64,000 nucleotides of DNA from an uncultured Campylobacterales bacterium. GTDB lineage: Bacteria > Campylobacterota > Campylobacteria > Campylobacterales > Arcobacteraceae. Positions within the stretch are counted from its first letter, which is position 1, and the number at the start of each line of letters is the position of its first letter. Positions 9,012-16,999 of this stretch are shown piece after piece. The position numbers and the translations under genes were made by a program. Under the pieces are notes generated by a model, which ran no database searches, was not told where the DNA came from, and saw only the letters and a program-made list of their open reading frames with translations. The stretch is from positions 496,001 to 560,000 of the forward strand of contig CANLWY010000001.1 in assembly GCA_947494995.1 (NCBI GenBank), read 5' to 3'.

Positions 9012-9637
9012 TGGCAAAAGTTAACTATTTAAAAGTAGCAGTGTTCACACTGCTACTTTTTTTATCTTCAAATCTTTATGCAAGCAAATTTATTTTAAGT
9101 GATGATGGGTTAATTGATCCAAGAGCTATAACAAAAATAAATGAAATAGGAAATGAAGCTCAATCGAAGTTAGGTGTAAATATTTATGTTTATGCAAAAG
9201 CTACTCTAGGATTACCTGAAAATGTTAGTGTAAAAGATAAAATTAAATATATAAAGAAAACAGAATCTGATGTTGTTAATTCATTAGTTAAACCTTATGT
9301 ATTATTAACAATGGCAGTTGAAGACACTCATGTAAATTTAATTGTATCTTCAAAATTGAAAGAAACTGTCAACAAAAATGAAATCTTAAATGATTATGTT
9401 GTACCATTACTCGCTTCAAAAGATAAAAACTCAACTTTTGCAAAAGCTAGTGCTTCAATTTTAAATGGTTATGCAGCAATTGCAGATATTATAGCTGAAG
9501 AAAGAGATTTAAAGCTAGAAAGTAGTATTGGAAGTTCAGGAAAAGTTGCTGGTACAATATGGAGAGTATTCATGTACACTCTAATTGTAGTTGGGCTGTT
9601 ACTTTATACTTTTGCAGTATTAAGAAGAAAAAAATAG
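9011..9637 (+). CDS. TPM-domain-like secreted, membrane-anchored protein
   Basis: The 208-residue protein has a signal peptide (about 1-24, ending Leu-Tyr-Ala-Ser), a soluble domain of about 150 residues opening with 'LSDDGLIDPRAITKINEI', and a C-terminal transmembrane helix (about 183-203) capped by R-R-K-K. This resembles TPM (YgcG) domain proteins, which are periplasmic or extracytoplasmic with a C-terminal anchor. It overlaps the preceding microprotein stop by one base and is followed by a FixH-like gene, so it is part of the cbb3 operon. A role in oxidase assembly is inferred only from location. The domain call is by pattern and moderately uncertain. Confidence 0.6.
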   Translation: MAKVNYLKVAVFTLLLFLSSNLYASKFILSDDGLIDPRAITKINEIGNEAQSKLGVNIYVYAKATLGLPENVSVKDKIKYIKKTESDVVNSLVKPYVLLTMAVEDTHVNLIVSSKLKETVNKNEILNDYVVPLLASKDKNSTFAKASASILNGYAAIADIIAEERDLKLESSIGSSGKVAGTIWRVFMYTLIVVGLLLYTFAVLRRKK

Positions 9638-9650
9638 GATATAAAAGATA

Positions 9651-10211
9651 ATGAGAATAAATATTTGGCCAGCATTTTTTGTTGGATTATTTTCCCTTGG
9701 CTTTTCGATGATTGTTTGGACAATCTATTCAGCAACACAAGTACCTGTTCATGAAGATGAAACTTTTTTTATGTCATATCATGATTTAAAAGAGGATTAC
9801 AATGAGGTTGTTGAATCAAATCAGAAGTTTTCAAATAAGTATGATTTTGAAATAACTATAAATGAAAAGAAATTTCCACTTATGATAACTGATATGTTTT
9901 TATCTCAAAGAGTTTTAGAAGAGAAATCAAAACATAAAGATATTTTTATAAATGGAAAGAATCTCATTTCATTAGCGTTTATTGATAAAAAAACTAAGAG
10001 TTTAATCAAAGATGTAGATATCTCTCTTAGAGTATCTAAACCAACAAATCACAATAATACAATGGATTTTATGAGTAAAGATTTTAAAGAAAATGTGAGT
10101 AAATACAATTTAGATGTGGATTTACCATTTAAAGGTAACTGGAATATTACTGCTAAATTTAAAATTGGCGAAGATACTGGATATTTTTATATAAAATCAA
10201 ATGCAATCTAG
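9651..10211 (+). CDS. FixH/CcoH-like membrane protein
   Basis: A 186-residue protein with one N-terminal transmembrane helix (about 6-28) and a periplasmic domain that ends in a FixH-like pattern ('PFKGNWNITAKFKIGED'). FixH/CcoH proteins help assemble cbb3 oxidase in other bacteria, and this position downstream of ccoNOQP fits that role. It is longer than rhizobial FixH. Its last 11 bases overlap the start of the addB-type gene. The family assignment comes from topology, context and the C-terminal pattern. Confidence 0.7.
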   Translation: MRINIWPAFFVGLFSLGFSMIVWTIYSATQVPVHEDETFFMSYHDLKEDYNEVVESNQKFSNKYDFEITINEKKFPLMITDMFLSQRVLEEKSKHKDIFINGKNLISLAFIDKKTKSLIKDVDISLRVSKPTNHNNTMDFMSKDFKENVSKYNLDVDLPFKGNWNITAKFKIGEDTGYFYIKSNAI

Positions 10212-12552
10212 GCAAAAACTTTTAGTATATCCCACTTCAAGATCTATTAGAGAGTATATTAACTCACAAAAAGAGTTTAATACTCTCTTACCTTCAATAA
10301 TTACAATAGATGAGCTTTTTAAACGTACACTTAAATTTGATAAACTTAAATATATAGATGAAGAAGAGAGATTTTTATATTTAAAAGAGGCTGTTTTAAA
10401 TATTGATTTAAAAGCACTAGGTATTTCATCTAATTTTACACAGTTTATAAAACAAAGTGATTATATATATAGATTTTTTTTAGAATTAGCTAGTGAAGGT
10501 ATTAATATTGATTCAATATCAAGTGTAGATACTTATGGCTTTTATGCAGAGCATCTAGAGATATTAAAACATATACAAAAAAACTATCTTGAAATATTAG
10601 AAAAAAACAATTCGATTGATAAAATTAATATTTCAAACTATTATGAAATAAATGAAGAGTTTTTAAAAAGATATGAAATCATTGAGTTGAATTTTGAAGG
10701 TTACTTTACTAGTTTTGAATTTGAAATTATAAAGAAAATTGCGCAGAATACTAGCTTAGAAATTAACTTTTTATATAATCAATATAATAAAAAATCAATT
10801 GAAAAATTTATTGAGTATGGTTTTGATTTAGAAAAAGGATTTTTTTATAAGATTAATTTAGAAAGTAAAGAGATACTTTCTAAAGAGAAAATTGAAAAAA
10901 AATATAAAAGTTTGGAAATAAAAGGCTACTCTTCAAGAGTTAATCAAATTGCTTTTATAAAAAAATCAATAGTAGATTTAGTAAATAATGGAATTAATCC
11001 TTCAAAAATAGCTTTAATACTTCCTGATGAATCTTTTACTAGCTCCCTATCAATTTTTGATAAAGAGGGTTATTTTAACTATGCAATGGGTTTAAATATA
11101 TACACATCAAATCTTTATAAAGTAATGGATGCCATATATTTATATATAAATGAAGATGAAATAAAAAATATTAAAAATCTTGAGTTTATAAATCTTGATA
11201 AATTAAAGATTGATTCTCTTTTTAAATCAAATTGGAATAAAAATTTGACAAGTCAAATCTTTGAAGATATTGTTGAGTTTTTAATAACTAAAGAGGATAA
11301 TAAAGAGTTAGTAGAAAAGTTTAAAGAGTTGGTTTATAGATTATATAAGCTTCTATTTTCATATGAAGAGAACATTTTATTAAAAGATGCATATAAGATA
11401 TTCCATCAAAAGGTTTCACAATTAAGTCTTGATGATGTAAACTCAGGAAAAATTACAGTTATGGGTTTATTAGAAAGTAGACTTATAGATTTTGATGGAT
11501 TAATAATTTGTGATTTTAATGAATCATTAATTCCAAAAAGATCTTTAAAAGATAAGTTTCTATCAACTTCAATAAAAGAGAAATCAAATCTACCAACTTC
11601 TATTGATAGAGAAAATTTACAAAAATACTATTATGAAAGATTAGTTTCAAGTTCAAAGCATGTATATATTTCATATGTAAAAAATGATTCTGAGCAGATT
11701 TCAAGATTTGCAAATATTCTTTTTGATATTGAAATTGATGAAAAACTATATGATAATGAATATAAAAATATTCTATTTAATAGTATTCAAATAAATCATT
11801 TTGCCGAAGAAATATCTTTTGATATTGATCTTTCTAAAATAGTTTGGAGCGCAAGCTCTTTAAAAGAGTTTTTAGAGTGTAAAAGAAAGTATTATTTTAA
11901 TCATATACTTAAAATAAAAGAACATAATATCTCTTTAAAGCCAAAAGCTTATGAGTTAGGGAATATTATTCATAAAACTTTGGAAGAGTACTATAAGCAA
12001 GATAACAGAACTTATAATAAACTTTTAGAGATATTAAATGTAAATAGAGCTTCAAATCTATTTTTAAATCTTGATTTAGAAATATGGAAAAGAAAACTTG
12101 TTAATTTTATTGAGCTTGAAGATAGTAGATTTGAAAAAGGGTTTAAGATTGAAGCTTTAGAAAAACCTTTTTTATGTGAGTTTGATGGTATTAAATTAAG
12201 AGGGACTATTGATAGAATTGATAAAAAAGATAATGAATATTTTGTAATTGATTATAAAACATCTAGTTCATTAAAAGTAAATACAAAGAAAAATTTTGAA
12301 AAAGCAGTTGATTTTCAATTAGAGTTTTATTATTTAGCAATTGAAGATTTGTATAAAACATCAAATATTGAAAGCTATTATTATGATTTACATAATATGA
12401 AGCTTTTAAAAGAGATAGCTTTAGATGAAAAGTTAGAAAAATTAAAAGAGATATTTTCTGAGTTTAAAACCCAAACAGTAAGTTTTAATAAATGTGACAA
12501 TAATCAAATTTGTCAATATTGTACATACAAAACTATCTGTAATAAAGATTAG
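10201..12552 (+). CDS. addB: AddB-like PD-(D/E)XK nuclease, iron-sulfur type
   Basis: This 783-residue protein matches the AddB subunit of AddAB helicase-nuclease, which processes double-strand breaks for RecA recombination. The N-terminal two thirds look like an inactivated helicase scaffold. The C-terminal nuclease has 'LRGTIDRIDKK...YFVIDYKTSS', giving the D-(x)n-D-Y-K active site. Four cysteines suit an Fe-S staple: one in 'KEFLECKRKYYF' before the nuclease and three in the terminal C-x2-C-x5-C ('CQYCTYKTIC'). Its start lies inside the end of the FixH-like gene, so it is translationally coupled to a respiratory operon. The matching AddA gene is at about 58 kb. A terminator follows. Confidence 0.82.
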   Translation: MQSRQKLLVYPTSRSIREYINSQKEFNTLLPSIITIDELFKRTLKFDKLKYIDEEERFLYLKEAVLNIDLKALGISSNFTQFIKQSDYIYRFFLELASEGINIDSISSVDTYGFYAEHLEILKHIQKNYLEILEKNNSIDKINISNYYEINEEFLKRYEIIELNFEGYFTSFEFEIIKKIAQNTSLEINFLYNQYNKKSIEKFIEYGFDLEKGFFYKINLESKEILSKEKIEKKYKSLEIKGYSSRVNQIAFIKKSIVDLVNNGINPSKIALILPDESFTSSLSIFDKEGYFNYAMGLNIYTSNLYKVMDAIYLYINEDEIKNIKNLEFINLDKLKIDSLFKSNWNKNLTSQIFEDIVEFLITKEDNKELVEKFKELVYRLYKLLFSYEENILLKDAYKIFHQKVSQLSLDDVNSGKITVMGLLESRLIDFDGLIICDFNESLIPKRSLKDKFLSTSIKEKSNLPTSIDRENLQKYYYERLVSSSKHVYISYVKNDSEQISRFANILFDIEIDEKLYDNEYKNILFNSIQINHFAEEISFDIDLSKIVWSASSLKEFLECKRKYYFNHILKIKEHNISLKPKAYELGNIIHKTLEEYYKQDNRTYNKLLEILNVNRASNLFLNLDLEIWKRKLVNFIELEDSRFEKGFKIEALEKPFLCEFDGIKLRGTIDRIDKKDNEYFVIDYKTSSSLKVNTKKNFEKAVDFQLEFYYLAIEDLYKTSNIESYYYDLHNMKLLKEIALDEKLEKLKEIFSEFKTQTVSFNKCDNNQICQYCTYKTICNKD

Positions 12553-12558
12553 ATTATA

Positions 12559-12589
12559 AAAAGGTTTAGAGTTTAACTCTAAACCTTTT
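12559..12589. terminator. Bidirectional terminator between addB and porin 1
   Basis: A perfect 13-base inverted repeat (AAAAGGTTTAGAG / CTCTAAACCTTTT, five-base loop) lies seven bases after the addB stop. A-rich and T-rich ends on both strands allow it to stop transcription of the cbb3-addB operon and of porin 1 from the opposite side. Confidence 0.85.
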
Positions 12590-12602
12590 ATCTCATTCTA
12601 TA

Positions 12603-13787
12603 TTAGAAAGAATATTTTACTTGAATTCTTCCTGCTGTTGCTTCATAATCATCAGCATTCTTTTTATCAACATCAAGTTTACCAAATCTAACTAAAGTAG
12701 ATAAGTTTGATGAGTGATCATATGTAACTTGCCCATAATATTCTACTTCATCTCTTTCACCATCTGCATTTCTTGAACCTGCATCCATTGTAGAGTAGTT
12801 TAAAGCTAAGTTGATTTTATCAGTAACTTGTGCATCTACACCTGCATATAATGCATCTGCATCAGCTTGTCCTGATAATGTAACCATCCAGTGCTCATCA
12901 AATCCAGTGTCAGCACCAGCCATAATACCTACAGTACCACCATCTCTATCAGTTTTACCATAAGATAAGTGTGCTCCAAAAATTCCAGTTGATGCAGCAA
13001 CACCAACTTTCCATAAGTTATTGTCAGCTTTAGAAATATCATCTTCTAAATCTAATGATGTATATCTAGCAAAAGCTTCTAAATTTGCAGCACCTAAATC
13101 AAATCCTGCATCTACACCAAGCGTGTATGCATCAAAGATATCTTTTACATCTACATATGATGCGTCTACATTAACAGGTCCAAATGCTAATTTTGTACCT
13201 GCTACTAAAACATTTTCAGAACCAACAAAAGCTAATCCTGTATCATTTACAGCATTAAAGTTATTTTGATTGAAATAAGCAGCATATAATGTTGCAGGAC
13301 CAAATGAAGTTTGTGCTAAGATACCTGTACCTACATTTTCTCCACCCGTTGAATCTCTATCAACTGTAAAAGAAGTTGGCATTGCTTGTTTACCAACAAT
13401 AATTGCTGTATTAGCAATTCCAGTATATGCAAAGTTTGCTTCAGATAATTGAACTGCTAAGTTAGCATCTGCATCTGCTTGAGTGTCAAGACCAGCCATA
13501 TCTGTTCCATCACCAATAATAAATCTTGAGTTAAAAGTTACATCATCTGTTACTTTAGAGTTAAGATTTACTGCAATTTTGTAATTGTTACTAGTTTTAG
13601 AATAGTTTGAATTTGAATCACCAGCTGTGATGTCTGTACCTTCTTTAAAGTTAACATCATTGTATCTATATACTACTGTACCAGATACTTCAACATTTTT
13701 TATAGCTTCTGCTAAAGGTTGTGCAGATGCTGTAGTTCCTGCTAAAGATAGTGCTGCGATTAAACTTAATTTTGTAAAATTAGTCAT
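12603..13787 (-). CDS. MOMP-like outer-membrane porin, paralogue 1
   Basis: A 394-residue beta-barrel porin of the Campylobacter/Arcobacter major outer-membrane protein type. A signal peptide of 22 residues ends Ala-Ser-Ala before 'QPLAEAIKNVEVSGTVVYRY'; alternating beta strands and short turns follow, and the last residue is phenylalanine (YSF), the usual BAM-complex signal. The start at 13787 is chosen because AAGGAC lies just upstream and the residues before it look unlike a signal peptide; an in-frame ATG at 13829 is rejected. It is the first of four tandem paralogues. A Fur-box-like sequence overlaps its upstream region. Confidence 0.88.
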   Translation of the reverse strand: MTNFTKLSLIAALSLAGTTASAQPLAEAIKNVEVSGTVVYRYNDVNFKEGTDITAGDSNSNYSKTSNNYKIAVNLNSKVTDDVTFNSRFIIGDGTDMAGLDTQADADANLAVQLSEANFAYTGIANTAIIVGKQAMPTSFTVDRDSTGGENVGTGILAQTSFGPATLYAAYFNQNNFNAVNDTGLAFVGSENVLVAGTKLAFGPVNVDASYVDVKDIFDAYTLGVDAGFDLGAANLEAFARYTSLDLEDDISKADNNLWKVGVAASTGIFGAHLSYGKTDRDGGTVGIMAGADTGFDEHWMVTLSGQADADALYAGVDAQVTDKINLALNYSTMDAGSRNADGERDEVEYYGQVTYDHSSNLSTLVRFGKLDVDKKNADDYEATAGRIQVKYSF

Positions 13788-13815
13788 TTTTGTCCTTTGT
13801 GTATAATAATAAGAA

Positions 13816-13821
13816 AGTATA
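13816..13821 (-). promoter_or_regulatory. -10 box of porin 1
   Basis: TATACT on the minus strand, about 30 bases upstream of the porin 1 ATG, in AT-rich DNA. It leaves a short leader with an AAGGAC ribosome site. Confidence 0.4.
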
Positions 13822-13837
13822 TCATGCAAAACTTAAT

Positions 13838-13868
13838 CTATAATGAAAATGATAAACAATATCAATTA
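13838..13868. promoter_or_regulatory. Possible Fur-type box upstream of porin 1
   Basis: The segment contains ATAATGAAAATGATAA, which partly matches the GATAAT-repeat Fur consensus, just upstream of the porin 1 -10 box. Some porins are iron-regulated in this phylum. The match is imperfect and the region is AT-rich, so this is a weak call. Confidence 0.22.
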
Positions 13869-13900
13869 AAAGAAGGAAAAGTATATTTTTTGAGCATAAA

Positions 13901-13928
13901 AAAAGGCTAGAGATTTCTCTAGCCTTTT
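13901..13928 (-). terminator. Terminator of porin 2
   Basis: A perfect 13-base inverted repeat (AAAAGGCTAGAGA / TCTCTAGCCTTTT) lies just after the porin 2 stop. Read on the minus strand it runs into seven T residues, giving a strong Rho-independent terminator. Confidence 0.85.
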
Positions 13929-13948
13929 AAGAACTTTTCTAAATTATA

Positions 13949-15046
13949 TTAGAAAGAGTATTGTACGTGTAGTCTTCCAGAAGTTGCTGCTTCTTGACCA
14001 TCTCTTTTGAATTCACCAAATCTAACGTAAGTTAATAAGTTAGAAGAGTGTTGATATACAACTTGTCCATAAGTCTCTTTTTCATCTGCAACACCATTTG
14101 GTCTGTCTAATTTAGAGTGTCTTAAAGATACGTGTAATTTATCAGTAACTTGTGCTCCAACGTTAGCAAAAAGTACATCTGAATCTGCTTGAGTTAATAA
14201 TCCAACTCTCCAGTGATCATCTGCAACTGTAGCTGATGATAATCCATCAATTGCAACACCACCATCTTTTCCAGTATCAGCATATGCTAAATAAGCATCA
14301 AACATACCAACAGTAGCACCTAAGCTAGCTTTGAATGTAGAAACTTTATCATTGTTTGCATCATTGTCTTGATCAGTATATCTAACAGCAGGAGATAAAG
14401 AAACAGCTCCAACATTAAAATTAGCATTAACAGCAACTGTGTATGCATCTAAAGTATCATCTGCATCAATATACCATGCTTCTGCATTAACACCTGCAAA
14501 AGAAGCCATAACACCTACAGTATAAATATCAGTAGCACCTACGATATTTGTTTGGTTAAAATATGCTCCTGCAAATGTAACTGGTGCAAAAGTGTAAGTT
14601 GCTAAGATACCAGTACCAGTTGACTCAGCACCCATTGCATCTCTATGAACTGTAAATGGAGTAGCAACACCTTGCTTACCAACAGTAACAGCTAAACCTT
14701 TAACACCAGTATAAGTGAAGTTTGCTTCAGATAGTTCAACATCTACATTTGCATCTGCATTAGTTGATGTACCTAATGAAACAGGTCCAGTTCCATTTCC
14801 AGCAATGAATCTTGAGTTAAAAGTTACATCATCAGTAACTTTTGAACTTGCACTTAATGCAACTTTATAGCTGTTTGATGCACTATCACCAGCAGTGATT
14901 GCATTATCTTCTCTATCATCATATCTATATGCAACTGTACCAGATACATCTACGTTTTTAATAGCTTCTGCTAATGGTTGAGCAGATGCAGTAGTCCCAA
15001 CTACAGCAATTGCAGCGATTAAACTAAGTTTTGCGAATTTTTTCAT
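13949..15046 (-). CDS. MOMP-like outer-membrane porin, paralogue 2
   Basis: This 365-residue porin has a 22-residue signal peptide ending Ala-Ser-Ala, the shared mature N-terminus 'QPLAEAIKNVDVSGTVAYRY', the paralogue-wide 'SKVTDDVTFNSRFIAGNG' strand, and a terminal phenylalanine. It should form a trimeric diffusion channel in the outer membrane. An AAGGAC site precedes the ATG and a TACAAT -10 box is at 15074-15079. Central regions differ strongly from the other three paralogues, as expected for surface loops. Its own terminator shows it is monocistronic. Confidence 0.88.
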   Translation of the reverse strand: MKKFAKLSLIAAIAVVGTTASAQPLAEAIKNVDVSGTVAYRYDDREDNAITAGDSASNSYKVALSASSKVTDDVTFNSRFIAGNGTGPVSLGTSTNADANVDVELSEANFTYTGVKGLAVTVGKQGVATPFTVHRDAMGAESTGTGILATYTFAPVTFAGAYFNQTNIVGATDIYTVGVMASFAGVNAEAWYIDADDTLDAYTVAVNANFNVGAVSLSPAVRYTDQDNDANNDKVSTFKASLGATVGMFDAYLAYADTGKDGGVAIDGLSSATVADDHWRVGLLTQADSDVLFANVGAQVTDKLHVSLRHSKLDRPNGVADEKETYGQVVYQHSSNLLTYVRFGEFKRDGQEAATSGRLHVQYSF

Positions 15047-15073
15047 TTGTGTCCTTTATTTAAATTAGCCTAT

Positions 15074-15079
15074 ATTGTA
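15074..15079 (-). promoter_or_regulatory. Extended -10 box of porin 2
   Basis: On the minus strand the sequence TGATACAATAT gives an extended -10 element (TG plus TACAAT) about 30 bases before the porin 2 ATG. The identical TGATACAATAT appears before the nearby cytochrome c gene at 16902-16907. Confidence 0.45.
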
Positions 15080-15131
15080 TCACAAAATCATTTAAAAGTC
15101 ATTATTTTGATGTTTATTTTTTACACAAAAA

Positions 15132-16226
15132 CTATTTTGCTTGTGATATTAGAACATCTTCAATAATTTTTGTGATATCACCATCTAGTATTGCGTCTAC
15201 GTTTGAGTAACCTATATTTGATCTTGTATCTTTTACTTGTTGGTATGGCTGTAGTACATAAGATCTGATTTGATGTCCCCATCCTATCTCACTTTTTTCT
15301 ATACCATCTTTATCTGCTTGTTGCTTTTCAAGTTCAAGCTCATAAAGACGTGATTTAAGCATTTTCATAGCACTTGCTTTGTTTTTGTGTTGTGACCTAT
15401 CGTTTTGGCATTGAACTACAATATTAGTTTCAATGTGAGTAATTCTAATAGCTGATTCTGTTTTATTTACATGTTGCCCACCAGCTCCACTGGCTCTATA
15501 AGTATCAATTCTTATATCTTTGTCTTCTATTTCAATATCAATATTGTCATCAATCTCTGGACTTACCATAACAGAAGCAAATGAGGTATGTCTTTTTGCA
15601 TTTGAATCAAAAGGTGAGATTCTTACAAGTCTATGAATTCCATTTTCTGCTTTTAAATATCCGTAGGCATTTTCACCTTTTATAATAAATGATACATCTT
15701 TGATCCCCGCTTCTTCTCCATCTTGATAGTCAAGAAGTTCTATTTTGAAGTTTTGTCTCTCCGCCCATCTTAGATACATCCTATAAAGCATAGAAGCCCA
15801 ATCTTGCGATTCTGTTCCACCTGCTCCTGGATGTATTGAAACAATTGCATTAGAAGCATCATCTGGGTTAGAAAGCATTACAGAAATTTCGGTTGATTTT
15901 ATTAGTTCATCTAAGTCAGAAGCTTCTTCATAAAGTAGTTCAAATGTATCTTCATCTTCATCTTCAGAAGCTAATTCATAAAGTTCATTTGTTCCACTTA
16001 AAGCATCATTTGCTTTATCAAATTTCGATAGCTTTGAAAGAAGTCTATTTTTTTCAATACCAATTTTTGTGGCAGTTGCAACATCATTCCAAAACTCTTG
16101 AGATGATTCTAGTTCTTCAATCTCCTTAAGCCTTTTATTTAATTCATCAGGCTTAAGAATATTTTTTATGTTTTCAAGTTTGCTATTTAGAAGTTTAAGA
16201 AGTTCTGAGTATTCGTAGGCATCCAT
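15132..16226 (-). CDS. prfB: Peptide chain release factor 2
   Basis: RF2 (364 residues) terminates translation at UGA and UAA. The specificity tripeptide SPF is present in '[15 protein letters not shown]' and the catalytic GGQ in '[14 protein letters not shown]'. SPF distinguishes it from RF1. The gene reads in a single frame from ATG through the start region '[16 protein letters not shown]', with no in-frame UGA or CTTTGA slippery site, so the autoregulatory +1 frameshift found in many bacteria is absent. It starts three bases after the cytochrome c stop, so the two are co-transcribed. The pair lies between porin paralogues 2 and 3. Confidence 0.96.
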   Translation of the reverse strand: MDAYEYSELLKLLNSKLENIKNILKPDELNKRLKEIEELESSQEFWNDVATATKIGIEKNRLLSKLSKFDKANDALSGTNELYELASEDEDEDTFELLYEEASDLDELIKSTEISVMLSNPDDASNAIVSIHPGAGGTESQDWASMLYRMYLRWAERQNFKIELLDYQDGEEAGIKDVSFIIKGENAYGYLKAENGIHRLVRISPFDSNAKRHTSFASVMVSPEIDDNIDIEIEDKDIRIDTYRASGAGGQHVNKTESAIRITHIETNIVVQCQNDRSQHKNKASAMKMLKSRLYELELEKQQADKDGIEKSEIGWGHQIRSYVLQPYQQVKDTRSNIGYSNVDAILDGDITKIIEDVLISQAK

Positions 16227-16229
16227 TAA

Positions 16230-16874
16230 TTACTTAGATTCCTCTTGTTTATTCTCTTCTTTTGGTTTTAGAGTTTGAATATATGAGTATACATTTTTAA
16301 TATCAGTACTATTCATTGCATTTGCATAAGGCCTCATAATAAATGCTTGCCCTCTATCATATTCACCAAGTTCATAATCTCTTATAGTAGTTTTAAAGTC
16401 AACAAAATTTAAGTTCACTAAAGCTCTTGAGTTTCCATATGGATTGTCTGCTTTTTCTCCATGACAATTTTGACATTTTTTAATATATAAAGCTTTCCCA
16501 TCTTTAGACATTCTAATTTTTACTTCTTTTTTCTTTGCTGCTAACTCTTCTTGTTTTCTAGTTTCAAGTCTTTGAAGAATTCTTTGTTCTAACTTCTCTT
16601 CATCAAGTTTTGATAAGTTTTGTGTTTCTTCTTTTTTTAGTACATAGATGTAGTTTTTCCCACTTGAAGCAGTTTCTATTTTGATGTCTTCTACAGCCCA
16701 ACCCTCTTTTTTCATATCTAGTAAAGATTTTGAAGATGAACACGCTCCTCCATCAAGAGGTGTTGATTCAATAGTTGCCATTGAGTTATGGTTTTCCTTA
16801 AAACACATTGTTGTTTGTGCAAAAAGTGAAGTTGCTGTTATAAGTCCTAAAGTAACAGAAGTTAATAGTTTCAT
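16230..16874 (-). CDS. Periplasmic monoheme c-type cytochrome
   Basis: This 214-residue protein has a signal peptide (about 1-19, Leu-Phe-Ala-Gln), a cysteine-containing N-terminal region of about 70 residues without clear family, a Glu/Lys-rich probable coiled coil (about 85-120), and a C-terminal class I cytochrome c domain with CQNCH and a likely methionine ligand in 'AFIMRPYANAM'. It probably carries electrons in the periplasm, perhaps for the bc1 or cbb3 complexes. The N-terminal extension with coiled coil is unusual for a simple cytochrome. It is upstream of prfB with a three-base gap; a TACAAT box lies at 16902-16907. Confidence 0.8.
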   Translation of the reverse strand: MKLLTSVTLGLITATSLFAQTTMCFKENHNSMATIESTPLDGGACSSSKSLLDMKKEGWAVEDIKIETASSGKNYIYVLKKEETQNLSKLDEEKLEQRILQRLETRKQEELAAKKKEVKIRMSKDGKALYIKKCQNCHGEKADNPYGNSRALVNLNFVDFKTTIRDYELGEYDRGQAFIMRPYANAMNSTDIKNVYSYIQTLKPKEENKQEESK

Positions 16875-16901
16875 ATAAATCCTTTTAAAATTAAAAAGGA
16901 T

Positions 16902-16907
16902 ATTGTA
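16902..16907 (-). promoter_or_regulatory. Extended -10 box of the cytochrome c-prfB operon
   Basis: TGATACAATAT on the minus strand gives TACAAT preceded by TG, about 28 bases before the cytochrome c ATG. An 8-base inverted repeat (ATCCTTTT / AAAAGGAT, 16879-16901) overlaps the predicted transcription start and the ribosome site. Confidence 0.42.
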
Positions 16908-16937
16908 TCATAATTATTCTTTTTTTCGAAAATAAAA

Positions 16938-16967
16938 AAAGGCTAGAAGCAAAAGCCTCTAACCTTT
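16938..16967 (-). terminator. Terminator of porin 3
   Basis: Inverted repeat of about 13 bases with an AAAA loop and two mismatch/GU positions, followed on the minus strand by seven T residues. It lies about 30 bases after the porin 3 stop. Confidence 0.78.
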
Positions 16968-16999
16968 AATATGAGTTTAGTAGTTAAATAAATTCAATA

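Noticed and set aside
13788-13829. Longer porin 1 start at 13829
   Set aside because: It would place 14 residues before the signal peptide and would lie over the -10 box; AAGGAC marks 13787.
13824-13910. 28-codon plus-strand frame upstream of porin 1
   Set aside because: It has no Shine-Dalgarno sequence, runs across the porin 1 promoter and into the porin 2 terminator, and its composition looks like translated intergenic DNA.
15893-16129. Open frames opposite prfB, porins, rpsA, pheT and other genes
   Set aside because: These are antisense or alternate-frame shadows of well-supported genes, with low-complexity products rich in Leu, Ser or His and no ribosome sites.
16879-16901. Hairpin hiding the ribosome site of the cytochrome c-prfB mRNA (ATCCTTTT / AAAAGGAT)
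   Set aside because: The predicted transcription start (near 16895) falls inside the 5' arm, so the mRNA would lack most of that arm. It could still be an operator.
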